This document shows, piece by piece, positions 24,541 through 35,430 of a stretch of DNA of 64,000 nt. The stretch is from Sorangium aterium (GTDB lineage Bacteria; Myxococcota_A; Polyangia; Polyangiales; Polyangiaceae). Made by a program: the position numbers and the translations under genes. Within the stretch, counting starts at the first letter, position 1. Each line of letters begins with the position of its first letter. The notes under the pieces were generated by a model. That model worked only from the letters and a program-made list of their open reading frames with translations, did no database searches and was not told the origin of the DNA. The DNA is taken from NCBI RefSeq assembly GCF_028368935.1, contig NZ_JAQNDK010000005.1, positions 930,001 to 994,000 on the forward strand, written 5' to 3'.

Positions 24541-26121
24541 ATGCGTCGGACTGCTCGCGGTGTCTCGGTGCTCATTCTGGGGGTGATGGTTGCGGGCAGC
24601 CAGCCGCTGGGATGCTTCCCGTATGTGATGCCGGACGACTGCACGCTCACGCTCGTGTGCGACGTAGGCAGCGGTGAGGGAGGTGGCGGCGGCGGCAACG
24701 CTGTGTGCGAGGCGGATCCGACCGAGGACGCGAGCACGGTGACGGAGGAGTGCGCGGTGTTTGCGAGCGCGAGCGCCGAGGCGGGTGGGGATGGGACGAA
24801 GGCGAAGCCGTACGCGTCGCTCGGGGAGGCGATCGCGAACGCAAACGGCAAGCGGGTGCTGGCGTGCGCGAGCGGAGCGTTCGCGGAGAGCGTGACGATC
24901 GAGGTCGGCGTCGAGGTGATCGGGGGCTTCGACTGCGGCGCGGCGTGGACGTGGAGCGCAGAGGCGCGAAGCGCGATCGAGGCGCCCGCGGACAAGATCG
25001 CGCTGGCGCTGACGGAGGGCGCGAGCGGGGCGAAGGTGCGTAGCTTCGCGGTGCGCGCGGCGAGCGCGATGGCGCCGGGCGGGTCGTCGATCGGCGTGGC
25101 GGTGGCGGATGTGGAGGCGGAGCTGGCGCACGTGGACGTGACCGCGGGCGACGCGACGGACGGTGCGAAGGGCGAGACGCCGGCGGAGGCGCCGCAGGCA
25201 GGCGCGAGCGCGGGGGCGGTGGGGAACGCGTGCGGCCTCGTCCTCGGTGGCGAACCCGGCGTGACCACGTGCGACGACGGCGACACCAGCGGCGGCCGAG
25301 GCGGGCGCGGTGGCACCCCGGGGCTGGAGGACGGCAACGGGTTACGCGGGGAGGACGGCGCGCCGTTGCCGGACCCGAACCCAAACAACAAGGGGCTCGG
25401 TGGCATCGGTCAAACGGATGCCGTTGAGGAGTGCAGACGTGGCGAGGACGGCAAGAGCGGCGATCCCGGCACGGTCGGCGCCGCCGGCAACGGCACGACG
25501 CTGACGCTGACCGGCATCGTCGGCGGTGACGGTGGCAACGGCATATCCGGGAAGCGAGGTCAAGGGGGAGGTGGCGGCGGTGGCGCCAGGGCCGGCCTGT
25601 TCTGCGCGGTCGACGCGGGCACCGTGGAGGGCCCCGGCGCCAGCGGCGGAGGCGGCGGCGCCGGCGGGTGCGGAGGTAAAGGAGGAGGCGGAGGCAAGGC
25701 GGGCGGGTCGAGCGTCGGGATCCTCAGCCTGGGCACGAAGCTGGTGCTGACCGACGTGACCGTCGCCGTGGGCAAGGCGGGCAAGGGCGGCGATGGAGTG
25801 GTCGGCGTACCCGGTGGCACTGGAGGCAGTGGCGGGACGGGCGGTCAGGCTTCCGGCAAGGTGGGCTCAATCCCCGGCTGCGATGGCGGTCGAGGCGGTC
25901 GAGGCGGCGATGGTGGCCCCGGCGCCGGCGGTCGAGGCGGCCACGCGGTGGGCATCGCCTATGCGGCGGGTCCGGGCGAAGCGCCGGCGGTGCAGTTCAC
26001 CCCCGGTACGGCCGGCGACGGCGGCAGCGCCGCGCCCGTCGGTCCGCCGGAGAGCGCCGGGGCGCCGGGTGTGAACGGGGTTTGCTGGGATTTCGGGTCA
26101 GGTCGATCGTGTGAAAATTGA
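24541..26121 (+). CDS. Gly-rich beta-helix-type surface lipoprotein (copy C)
   Basis: The 526-residue product starts at ATG 24541 after GGAGAGAAGC. It has a signal with lipobox QPLGC (Cys25). The beta-helix opening (ECAVFASASAEAGGDGTKAK then PYASLGEAIANANGKRVLAC, and VIGGFDCGAAWTWSAEARSA) is nearly identical to copy B. The C-terminal half is Gly-rich, with conserved inserts (SSVGILSLGTKLVLTDVTVA; GGHAVGIAYAAGPGEAPAVQ) and the shared end GVCWDF. This is the intact member used to locate the frameshift in copy B. It lies directly downstream of PEGA copy B, as copy A lies downstream of PEGA copy A. Confidence 0.82.
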   Translation: MRRTARGVSVLILGVMVAGSQPLGCFPYVMPDDCTLTLVCDVGSGEGGGGGGNAVCEADPTEDASTVTEECAVFASASAEAGGDGTKAKPYASLGEAIANANGKRVLACASGAFAESVTIEVGVEVIGGFDCGAAWTWSAEARSAIEAPADKIALALTEGASGAKVRSFAVRAASAMAPGGSSIGVAVADVEAELAHVDVTAGDATDGAKGETPAEAPQAGASAGAVGNACGLVLGGEPGVTTCDDGDTSGGRGGRGGTPGLEDGNGLRGEDGAPLPDPNPNNKGLGGIGQTDAVEECRRGEDGKSGDPGTVGAAGNGTTLTLTGIVGGDGGNGISGKRGQGGGGGGGARAGLFCAVDAGTVEGPGASGGGGGAGGCGGKGGGGGKAGGSSVGILSLGTKLVLTDVTVAVGKAGKGGDGVVGVPGGTGGSGGTGGQASGKVGSIPGCDGGRGGRGGDGGPGAGGRGGHAVGIAYAAGPGEAPAVQFTPGTAGDGGSAAPVGPPESAGAPGVNGVCWDFGSGRSCEN

Positions 26122-26578
26122 AGAGCCCTGGAGGCAATGAGCTTCTCCCGAGAAATCAAGGGCAACATCGCTTCAGGAGGCTGGACGTAGAGAGCGCCCA
26201 GGCAGTACTTTCCGGCGTGCTGCGGCAACGCGGGTCGGTGGGCTGCTCGGGGCTAACAACACTGCTGAGAAAGCGTGGGTGTCGGGCGGGTGGGCCGGTG
26301 GTCTGCTGAAATCCTCCACTGCTTCGTTAGGCCTATAGTCGGGATATCTATCCAAAGGCCATTGGCAGCAGCTCGGGAGAAGCGGACCCGTTTGGGGCCC
26401 GGCGCCTGACGGGGACGAGCGAACGCCGTGCGCGCGTGCGCCGGCGTGGCCCACGCGCGCTGAGCGGGAGCCAGCGCCTCGTGCGCTGAGGTGGTCGTGA
26501 GGAGGATTGAGCGAGCCGCGATATGCGGCGCGCCATGGCTCGGCTCGTCTTGGCGACGAGCACGCGAGGAGGACGAAG
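26122..26578. other. 457-bp intergenic region before PP2C copy 2
   Basis: The last 50 bp (26530-26578) are nearly identical to the DNA before PP2C copy 1, including cgccatggctcggctcgtc and the AGGAGG site. The rest is unlike the first cassette, which has an anchored-protein gene in this place. AT-richer DNA near 26320-26355 (aggcctatagtcgggatatc) may hold a promoter, but no clear -35/-10 pair is seen. Confidence 0.55.
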
Positions 26579-27350
26579 GTGTATCCACAGCTCGCCATCG
26601 AGGCGGCGGCGCATTCGGACGTGGGCCGGCGCCGTAGCCACAACGAGGACAGCTTCGCCGCGCTCCCCTGCCTCGGGCTCTTCATGGTGGCCGATGGGCT
26701 GGGCGGCAACGCGGCCGGCGAGGTCGCGTCGCGCATGGCCATCGAGGTCGTCAAGAGCTGCTTCGAAGTGGCCGAAGACCTCGAGGAGACCTGGCCCTAC
26801 GGCACGGGGAGCTCGCACGACCGCGACGAGGTGCGGCTGGTAATGAGCGTCCGCCGCGCCAACCGCGCGATCTACGACGCGAGCCAGCGGCAGGAGCGGA
26901 CACGCGGCATGGCGACGACCTTCGCGGGCGTGCTGCTCGGAGCGGGGATGGCGTACATCGCGCACGTCGGCGACACGCGCGTCTACCGCATGCGCGGCGG
27001 CAAGCTGGAGCGGCTGACCCGGGATCACACGCTGCTGGAGGAACTGCTCCACGGTGGCGAGAGCGCGCGCGCTCAAGGCACTGAGCGGGCGCGCGGACGC
27101 GGTGACCCGAGCTCTCGGGTGCGACAAGAACGTGGAGATCGAGTCGCGCGTCGAGCCGACCCAACCGGGCGACGTCTTCCTCGTCTGCTCAGACGGGCTG
27201 TGGGGCCCTGTGCCCGAGGCGCGGATTGAGCGCGTGCTCGGGAGGCACCGCGACCTGAGCCTCACGGCGAGCCTGCTGGTCGACATCGCCAACGAGCACG
27301 GCGGGCCGGACAACGTGACGTGCGTGCTGGCACGCCTGGGAAGCGGGTGA
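26579..27350 (+). pseudogene. PP2C-family phosphatase (copy 2), frameshifted
   Basis: GTG 26579 follows AGGAGG. The first 160 residues are intact (RRRSHNEDSF, VADGLGGNAAGEVAS, GMATTFAGVLL, HVGDTRVYRMR, LTRDHTLLEELL). At 27060-27072 a run of alternating GC (agcgcgcgcgctc) breaks the frame. The rest continues in another frame (ALKALSGRADAVTRALGCDK, LVCSDGLWGPV, GGPDNVTCVLARLGSG) to a stop at 27350. Compared with copy 1, one extra GC dinucleotide would restore a full 257-residue phosphatase. Without repair the product lacks two metal-binding motifs. Dinucleotide slippage, a sequencing error or decay are all possible. Confidence 0.75.
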
Positions 27351-27408
27351 CGTGATGAGCGATGGCGCAGAGATGGGTGTGGACGGGGAGAAGCCGAGCA
27401 CGGCGGGC

Positions 27409-27445
27409 ACGGTGAGGTGCGTGCTGGCGCGCCTGGGAGGCGGGG
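27409..27445 (+). repeat. Duplicated fragment of the PP2C 3' end
   Basis: Bases 27411-27445 (gtgaggtgcgtgctggcg...) repeat, with a few changes, the last 35 bases of PP2C copy 2 (from 27315, gtgacgtgcgtgctggca). The fragment encodes the terminal VRCVLARLGGG again. It lies within 100 bp of the original and shows local rearrangement of this cassette. Confidence 0.65.
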
Positions 27446-27567
27446 CGAGACGGCGCGCTGTGGCAGGCGCGACGAAGGGCGGATTCGAGGAGATGCCTTG
27501 GGTCGGGCAGCACAAGGCCGGGCTCCGCGGTGCACCGGACAAGAAGGCTCACGTTTCAGGAGGGAAC

Positions 27568-28431
27568 ATGGAGGACATGCTGGGTGCAATGTGGCTCGTC
27601 TCGCCGATCGGGCTCGCGATGATCGCGTGCGTCGCGATTGGCTTCGCGGTTACCGCGCGCGAAGCGCTGGGACGCGAGCGGGGGTTTCGTGAGGCGCGCG
27701 AGCAGGCGCATGATGAAGAGGAGGCAGCCCTCACCGATGCGAAGGAGCAGGCAGCGGGGGAGCGGGACCTTTACCGGCGCCTCCTGGACTGTCACGTCGA
27801 TGCGGCGCTCGCCGAGCTGAGAGACGCCCGAGGGCGCCCCGTCCCCTGGCCGGGAAGGGTCCTCGAGTCGTTCTGTGCGACGACGCCTTCGTGGAGGAGA
27901 AAGCTGGCCGAGTGCACGGGGTTGGAACCGAGGGAGGTGGAGCGGCTGCTGAGGAGCGACCTGCCCATGACGCCCGGCCTCGCGCGGCAGCTGGAGACCT
28001 TCACCGGCACGCCGGCGCGGTACTGGGAGCGCCTGTGGCGGTTGCACGACGACCGCCGAACGGACGCGGAGGAGACCGTGGTGGTCCAGGTCGGCGAGCC
28101 CGTCACCAAGCGTGAGCGCTCGGCGTCGCCGACGCCGCCCCCGATACCTCCCCGCGCGCTCGACACTCCTCCGCCCGTGGTGCCGCCTCCCGAGCTCGCG
28201 GCCAGAAGCTCGCGGGCGGAGCTCCCGCCGCCTGCCCTGCCGCAGCTCCGGCCACCGCGCCCTGTCCGCGCCGCCACGGGGGAAGAGCTCGCCCGTCGCG
28301 CTGCCCCCCTGACGAGCTTCCCGCTACAGCCCGACGAAGGGGGGACGAGCGCTGCCAGTGCGTCCGATTGGGAGGAAGCAGAGCGCTCTCCCCTGAACAC
28401 GACACTCCCGGGAGTAGGGCGCCATGGGTGA
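27568..28431 (+). CDS. Membrane-tethered HigA/XRE-like HTH protein
   Basis: ATG 27568 with AGGAGGG upstream gives 287 residues. One N-terminal span (SPIGLAMIACVAIGFAVTAR) is followed by a coiled-coil (EAREQAHDEEEAALTDAKEQ). An HTH domain (residues 105-165) follows, with LAECTGLEPREVERLLRSDL and MTPGLARQLETFTGTPARYW, the pattern of HigA-type antitoxins (pMALRLexxfGtpaxxWlxLQ). A Pro-rich tail ends the protein. No HigB-like toxin is adjacent, so a transmembrane regulator is more likely than an antitoxin. An upstream in-frame extension to 27352 would include a fragment copied from the PP2C 3' end and is not preferred. Confidence 0.68.
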   Translation: MEDMLGAMWLVSPIGLAMIACVAIGFAVTAREALGRERGFREAREQAHDEEEAALTDAKEQAAGERDLYRRLLDCHVDAALAELRDARGRPVPWPGRVLESFCATTPSWRRKLAECTGLEPREVERLLRSDLPMTPGLARQLETFTGTPARYWERLWRLHDDRRTDAEETVVVQVGEPVTKRERSASPTPPPIPPRALDTPPPVVPPPELAARSSRAELPPPALPQLRPPRPVRAATGEELARRAAPLTSFPLQPDEGGTSAASASDWEEAERSPLNTTLPGVGRHG

Positions 28432-28593
28432 GAGCGTCGGTGATCTAGACGCACCGCGTGCTCTCGCCGCTCCGAGCCGGCGCCCTCTTCTTGCTGGGTA
28501 TCCATGATGATGTAACGACCTGCCCGCCTCACTCGCGGCGCCATCGGATCCGCAGGCAGGTGGATCCATCATCGGAGACAGGAGACACGATCC

Positions 28594-29067
28594 ATGAGCA
28601 AAGATCCTCACGCCAAGCGATTCGAGATCCAGCGGCTCGTCGAGCGGTCGCTCGATTTGGCGAAGTGTGCGCTTCTTCAAGAGGGCTCGTTTCTCCCCGG
28701 ATTCATTGCGGTCCAGCCCAACGGGAAGTACGACATCGGGGTCGCGGCGCAGGGCGGCTCCGATGGATCGAACCTGCTGATCACCCGGCTGAGGCAAAAG
28801 GCCGTGGCAGAGAACCTCCGCGCGGCCGCCGTCTACCGGGACGTGCGCGTGCGGCCGCGCGGCGCACTGGAGGACGTCGACGCGGTTCAGGTCGTGGTCG
28901 AGCTCGTGTCGGGGGAGTCGTACAACGTATTTCAGCTGTACCGTCTGGACGACGAACAGCTGGTCTTCGAGGAGGGCCCAGAGGTCGAGCGTGTCCCCTC
29001 CGTCATCTTCGCGGAGGCAGCTCGTATGGCGGCAGCCGCCAAGCGATGGTGGGAGTTCTGGAAGTGA
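28594..29067 (+). CDS. Small cytoplasmic protein of unknown function
   Basis: ATG 28594, with GGAGACAGGAGA upstream, gives 157 residues without signal or span. Readable segments are FEIQRLVERSLDLAKCALLQ, FIAVQPNGKYDIGVAAQGGS and VQVVVELVSGESYNVFQLYR. The alternating beta pattern with an N-terminal helix and a Trp-rich end (KRWWEFWK) suggests a compact alpha/beta domain. It is set apart from its neighbours by 160 and 420 bp. No family recognised. Confidence 0.65.
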   Translation: MSKDPHAKRFEIQRLVERSLDLAKCALLQEGSFLPGFIAVQPNGKYDIGVAAQGGSDGSNLLITRLRQKAVAENLRAAAVYRDVRVRPRGALEDVDAVQVVVELVSGESYNVFQLYRLDDEQLVFEEGPEVERVPSVIFAEAARMAAAAKRWWEFWK

Positions 29068-29489
29068 TCGCCGCGGCCGCTACCTCCCATGGTCTTGACG
29101 GTCAGCCTGGGCACTCCGCGTCGCATCCCCTCCTCAATCCATGCCGCGCTCGCCGCTGTTCTTCGCGCCGTCGATGCGCGCGGCGCCTCGCAAGCGCCCG
29201 CCCAGCACCCACGCCGCTCCCGCAGTCCGCGCCGCGCTCGCAGCGCCATCCGGATCGCTGCGCGGGTCCCGGTGCGCCGTAGCCTGTCGCTGCACGCACA
29301 CCATCTGAAGGAAGTCAAGCTACACACGCCCACACGGCGCCGCCGCCCGCGATGGATGTCGCGCTGGTCCGTCCCGCACCGCCGCGCCGCCGCCCTCCGC
29401 GCCGCCGTCCGGAACCCTCGCCCAGCGGCGCGTGGTAGCTTCACCCGCGCCCGCACGAGGCCGTGCGGCCACCCGTCATCGAGGAGACC
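29068..29489. other. 422-bp region without a recognised gene
   Basis: The sequence is Arg/Ala/Pro-coding in every frame with no ribosome site and no repeats of note. I see nothing specific in it. Confidence 0.5.
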
Positions 29490-29765
29490 ATGAAGCGAGA
29501 GAAGCGACTGACCAAGCGCGAGCGGAAGGCGCTCGCGCCCGCGCGCCCGGCGCAGCCTCACGAGCACAAGCACATCCACTGCGTCGCCTGCGGCAAGCAC
29601 CTCGATCCGGAGGAGTTCCTGGCGCAAGGATCGGCGACCTGGATCCAGTGCCTGCACAAGTCGCGCTTCCCCACCTGCATCGAGTGCGTCGAGATCTCGA
29701 AGCGCCTCCTCGCCGAGCACGACCGCACCGGACAGCCAGTTCAGTCCGCTCAAGCATGGCACTGA
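29490..29765 (+). CDS. Small zinc-ribbon-like protein
   Basis: ATG 29490, with GAGGAG 6 bases upstream, gives 91 residues. A basic start (MKREKRLTKRERKALAPARP) is followed by HEHKHIHCVACGKHLDPEEF and CLHKSRFPTCIECVEISKRL. The arrangement CxxC...CxxC with extra His suggests one structural zinc site and possible RNA or DNA contact through the basic end (inference). The gene stands alone between two gene-free stretches. No family recognised. Confidence 0.68.
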   Translation: MKREKRLTKRERKALAPARPAQPHEHKHIHCVACGKHLDPEEFLAQGSATWIQCLHKSRFPTCIECVEISKRLLAEHDRTGQPVQSAQAWH

Positions 29766-30268
29766 GCGGCCGACACCAGCCGATGCGCCCTCGCGGCCTC
29801 ACCTGAGCACGCCCTCGCTGCAGGCGGGCGCCCTGGACAGGTCGTCCCAGCAGCCAACTCCCCATCTCCCCCGCTCGCCCGGAAACGGAAGCCCACCGAA
29901 GATAGCCAATCTCTGGAACGCGCGGGTCGTCGGTAGTCCAGGGGACGCTCCCGCGTCCGCCCTGGATGCGCCACCCTCATTCCGGTGAGCCGCCCCTCAT
30001 CGATCGCAGCTGCCGTTCGCACCACACACCCGCGCTGGCCCGTGCGGTATCCCACGTGCGCCGCCTCTCATTGTAGCTGTCGCTCCGTGTCGCACACCCG
30101 CGCTGGTCCGCCCGGCGACCCGCCGCGCCTCACCGATCAGCGCGCGCCCTCGACGGCGACGCGTGACCTTGCTCGCTCTCCCGCGCGGCCGTCCACCTCG
30201 GATACGCTTGCGCTCGGGGCCCTTTCCGTCAATGGTTTGCGCCCCATTCATCTCTCCGGAGGATCTGC
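29766..30268. other. 503-bp gene-free region with an imperfect direct repeat
   Basis: Two roughly 50-bp imperfect direct repeats (about 29991-30042 and 30060-30110) both begin with gccgcc and end with CACACCCGCGCTGG. The promoter of the downstream fadN-fadA operon should be in the last 150 bp, but no clear box is seen. AGGAT at 30258-30262 serves as the ribosome site of the next gene. Confidence 0.55.
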
Positions 30269-32650
<2,382 letters not shown>

Positions 32651-32659
32651 GTGAACGCC

Positions 32660-33841
<1,182 letters not shown>

Positions 33842-33951
33842 TCCCACCTCTCCCATCCCTTCGAGTCGATCCCGTCGACAGCGCGCCCCGCCGCGGCCCG
33901 AGCCCCGCGCTCCGGCTTTCCCGCGGCGGGGCGATGGCCTATAGATGGCCC

Positions 33952-34209
33952 ATGCCGAGCCACCTGACGACCTTTCAGGGGTCGATCCCCGAGGCCCTGA
34001 AACAGGCCATCGAAGCGAAAATCGAGGGCTCCACCGCCGAGGTGACCGGCGGCGGGGGCCACTTCAACCTGGTCGTGACGTCGCCGGTGTTCGCCGGCAA
34101 GAGCATGCTGGAGAGCCAGCGGCTGGTCTACGGGGCGATCGCCCACCTGATGGCCGGCGACCAGGCGCCCGTCCACGCGATCGACAGCCTCAAGACCAAA
34201 ACTCCCTGA
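33952..34209 (+). CDS. BolA-family protein
   Basis: The 85-residue product has the BolA layout: an N-terminal helix (EALKQAIEAKIEGSTAEVTG), the strand GGHFNLVVTSPVFAGKSMLE with the conserved FAGKS...ESQRLVY segment, and an end with HAIDSLKTKTP. The family's conserved His in the final helix region (VHAIDSL) is present. BolA/IbaG-type proteins pair with monothiol glutaredoxins in Fe-S handling. No glutaredoxin is adjacent. ATG 33952 is preferred; an in-frame ATG at 33934 would add six residues. It ends at a bidirectional hairpin. Confidence 0.88.
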   Translation: MPSHLTTFQGSIPEALKQAIEAKIEGSTAEVTGGGGHFNLVVTSPVFAGKSMLESQRLVYGAIAHLMAGDQAPVHAIDSLKTKTP

Positions 34210-34210
34210 G

Positions 34211-34231
34211 CGAGCGGGGCGCACCCGCTCG
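34211..34231. terminator. Bidirectional hairpin between convergent genes
   Basis: An 8-bp perfect stem CGAGCGGG / CCCGCTCG with a 5-base loop, just after the bolA-type stop (34209) and 23 bp before the stop of the minus-strand DUF4215 lipoprotein (34254). It has no U-tract. Confidence 0.65.
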
Positions 34232-34253
34232 GCGAATCAGCGGGGGCGTGACG

Positions 34254-35009
34254 TCAGTCGCTCTCGACGTGGCACGTGCTGCTGCAGCCGTCGCCGTTGG
34301 CTGTGTTGCCGTCGTCGCACTCCTCCGGGTCCGCCGCTACGCCGTCGCCGCAGATGGGGGCGCAGACGCTGGGCTCGCCGGTGCAGAGGTAGCCGTAATC
34401 GACGTCGCAATCGGGGCTGCAGCCGTCGCCGTCGACGGTGTTGCCGTCGTCGCAGCCCTCGTTGCCGATGAGCAGGCCGTCGCCGCAGAGCGGGCCGCAG
34501 GCGCTGGGCTCGCCGTTGCACTCGTAGCCGGCCTCGATCACGCAGACCGCGTTGCAGCCGTCCTCGTTCCGGACGTTGCCGTCGTCGCAGGCCTCGGCGC
34601 CGCGCACCAGGCGGTCACCGCACATCGTCGAACACGTGCTCGGCGCGCCGGCGCAGGTGTAGCCGGGCTCGACGGCGCAGCCCGCGTCGCAGCCGTCTCC
34701 TGCCGCGGTGCCGCCGTCGTCGCAGGCCTCCGCGCCGCCCACCGCGCCGTCGCCGCACTCGCCGCCTCCGCTGCCGCCGCCCTCGCCGCCGTCGCCTGCG
34801 CCACCCGCGCCGCCCGGGCCTGCGCCACCCGCGCCCGAAACCCCGCCGGAGCCCGCCGTCGTCGTGCTCGACACGGCGCTCGACCCGTTCGTGCTCGATC
34901 CGGATCCGCCGCCCCCGCCGTCGCCGTCGCTCGCGCCTTCACGTTCGCACGCGAGCAGCGCCGTGGCCGCGATCACCGCGGCCGCCCCAGTCCACCTCGT
35001 TAACAGCAT
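34254..35009 (-). CDS. Cys-rich DUF4215-repeat lipoprotein
   Basis: ATG 35007-35009, preceded by GGAGGA, gives 251 residues. A signal with lipobox ALLAC is followed by a Gly/Ser linker (residues 30-85). Five repeats of the myxobacterial DUF4215 type then follow, each close to CGDG...GxExCDDGNxxxGDGC and CxxExGYxCxGxPSxC. Repeats of this type are common in secreted and surface proteins of Myxococcota and probably fold by disulphides. The protein should be at the cell envelope. It diverges from the OmpA-like gene by 421 bp; the two may be related in envelope function. Confidence 0.87.
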   Translation of the reverse strand: MLLTRWTGAAAVIAATALLACEREGASDGDGGGGGSGSSTNGSSAVSSTTTAGSGGVSGAGGAGPGGAGGAGDGGEGGGSGGGECGDGAVGGAEACDDGGTAAGDGCDAGCAVEPGYTCAGAPSTCSTMCGDRLVRGAEACDDGNVRNEDGCNAVCVIEAGYECNGEPSACGPLCGDGLLIGNEGCDDGNTVDGDGCSPDCDVDYGYLCTGEPSVCAPICGDGVAADPEECDDGNTANGDGCSSTCHVESD

Positions 35010-35430
35010 CTGTTCCTCCAGGAGCGAGGTCCGCGGGCGACGGGGGCCTCCCCTCGACCCCCGAGCGCGCGCCGAGCACCTGTTGCCCCAACCTTCCACG
35101 GAATACTCCGCTCCGATCGTCCGGACAACTTCGCCCTACCCGGACGTCCCGGCGTTCGGCCGCGCAGCACGTCAGCGCGCATCGACGCGCATCGACTCAG
35201 GATTCCCGGCGAATCGCGGGCCCCCCGCGAGGGCGCGTCGGGCGCGCGCCGCTCCCGGGCCAGGCGCCCGGCGCCGGGCGTGCGCCAGGTCCGGCGGGGC
35301 GCCGCCGTCGCTCGCGCCGCGAGCTCCCCGCGCCGTCTGTTTGACACCGGAATTCGCGCGATGGTACGTGGCGCTGGGCGCCCCACGCGCTGGCCTGATA
35401 GCGACCTCACACGATCTCGAGGACCCTCCC
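35010..35430. other. 421-bp divergent promoter region
   Basis: It lies between the DUF4215 lipoprotein and the OmpA-like gene. Some AT-richer DNA (35098-35150, and tttgacaccggaattcgcgcgatggtac at about 35340-35367) may hold promoters. TTTGACA at 35340-35346 is a fair -35 for the OmpA-like gene, but the -10 is unclear. No gene is seen here. Confidence 0.5.

Noticed and set aside
27352-28431. HigA-type toxin-antitoxin locus
   Set aside because: No HigB-like or other toxin-sized gene is adjacent, and the HTH protein has a membrane span and long Pro-rich tail.
34708-35430. N-terminal extension of the OmpA-like protein through the divergent region
   Set aside because: The extension is Pro/Arg low complexity opposite the DUF4215 gene, while ATG 35431 has a ribosome site and starts a good signal peptide.
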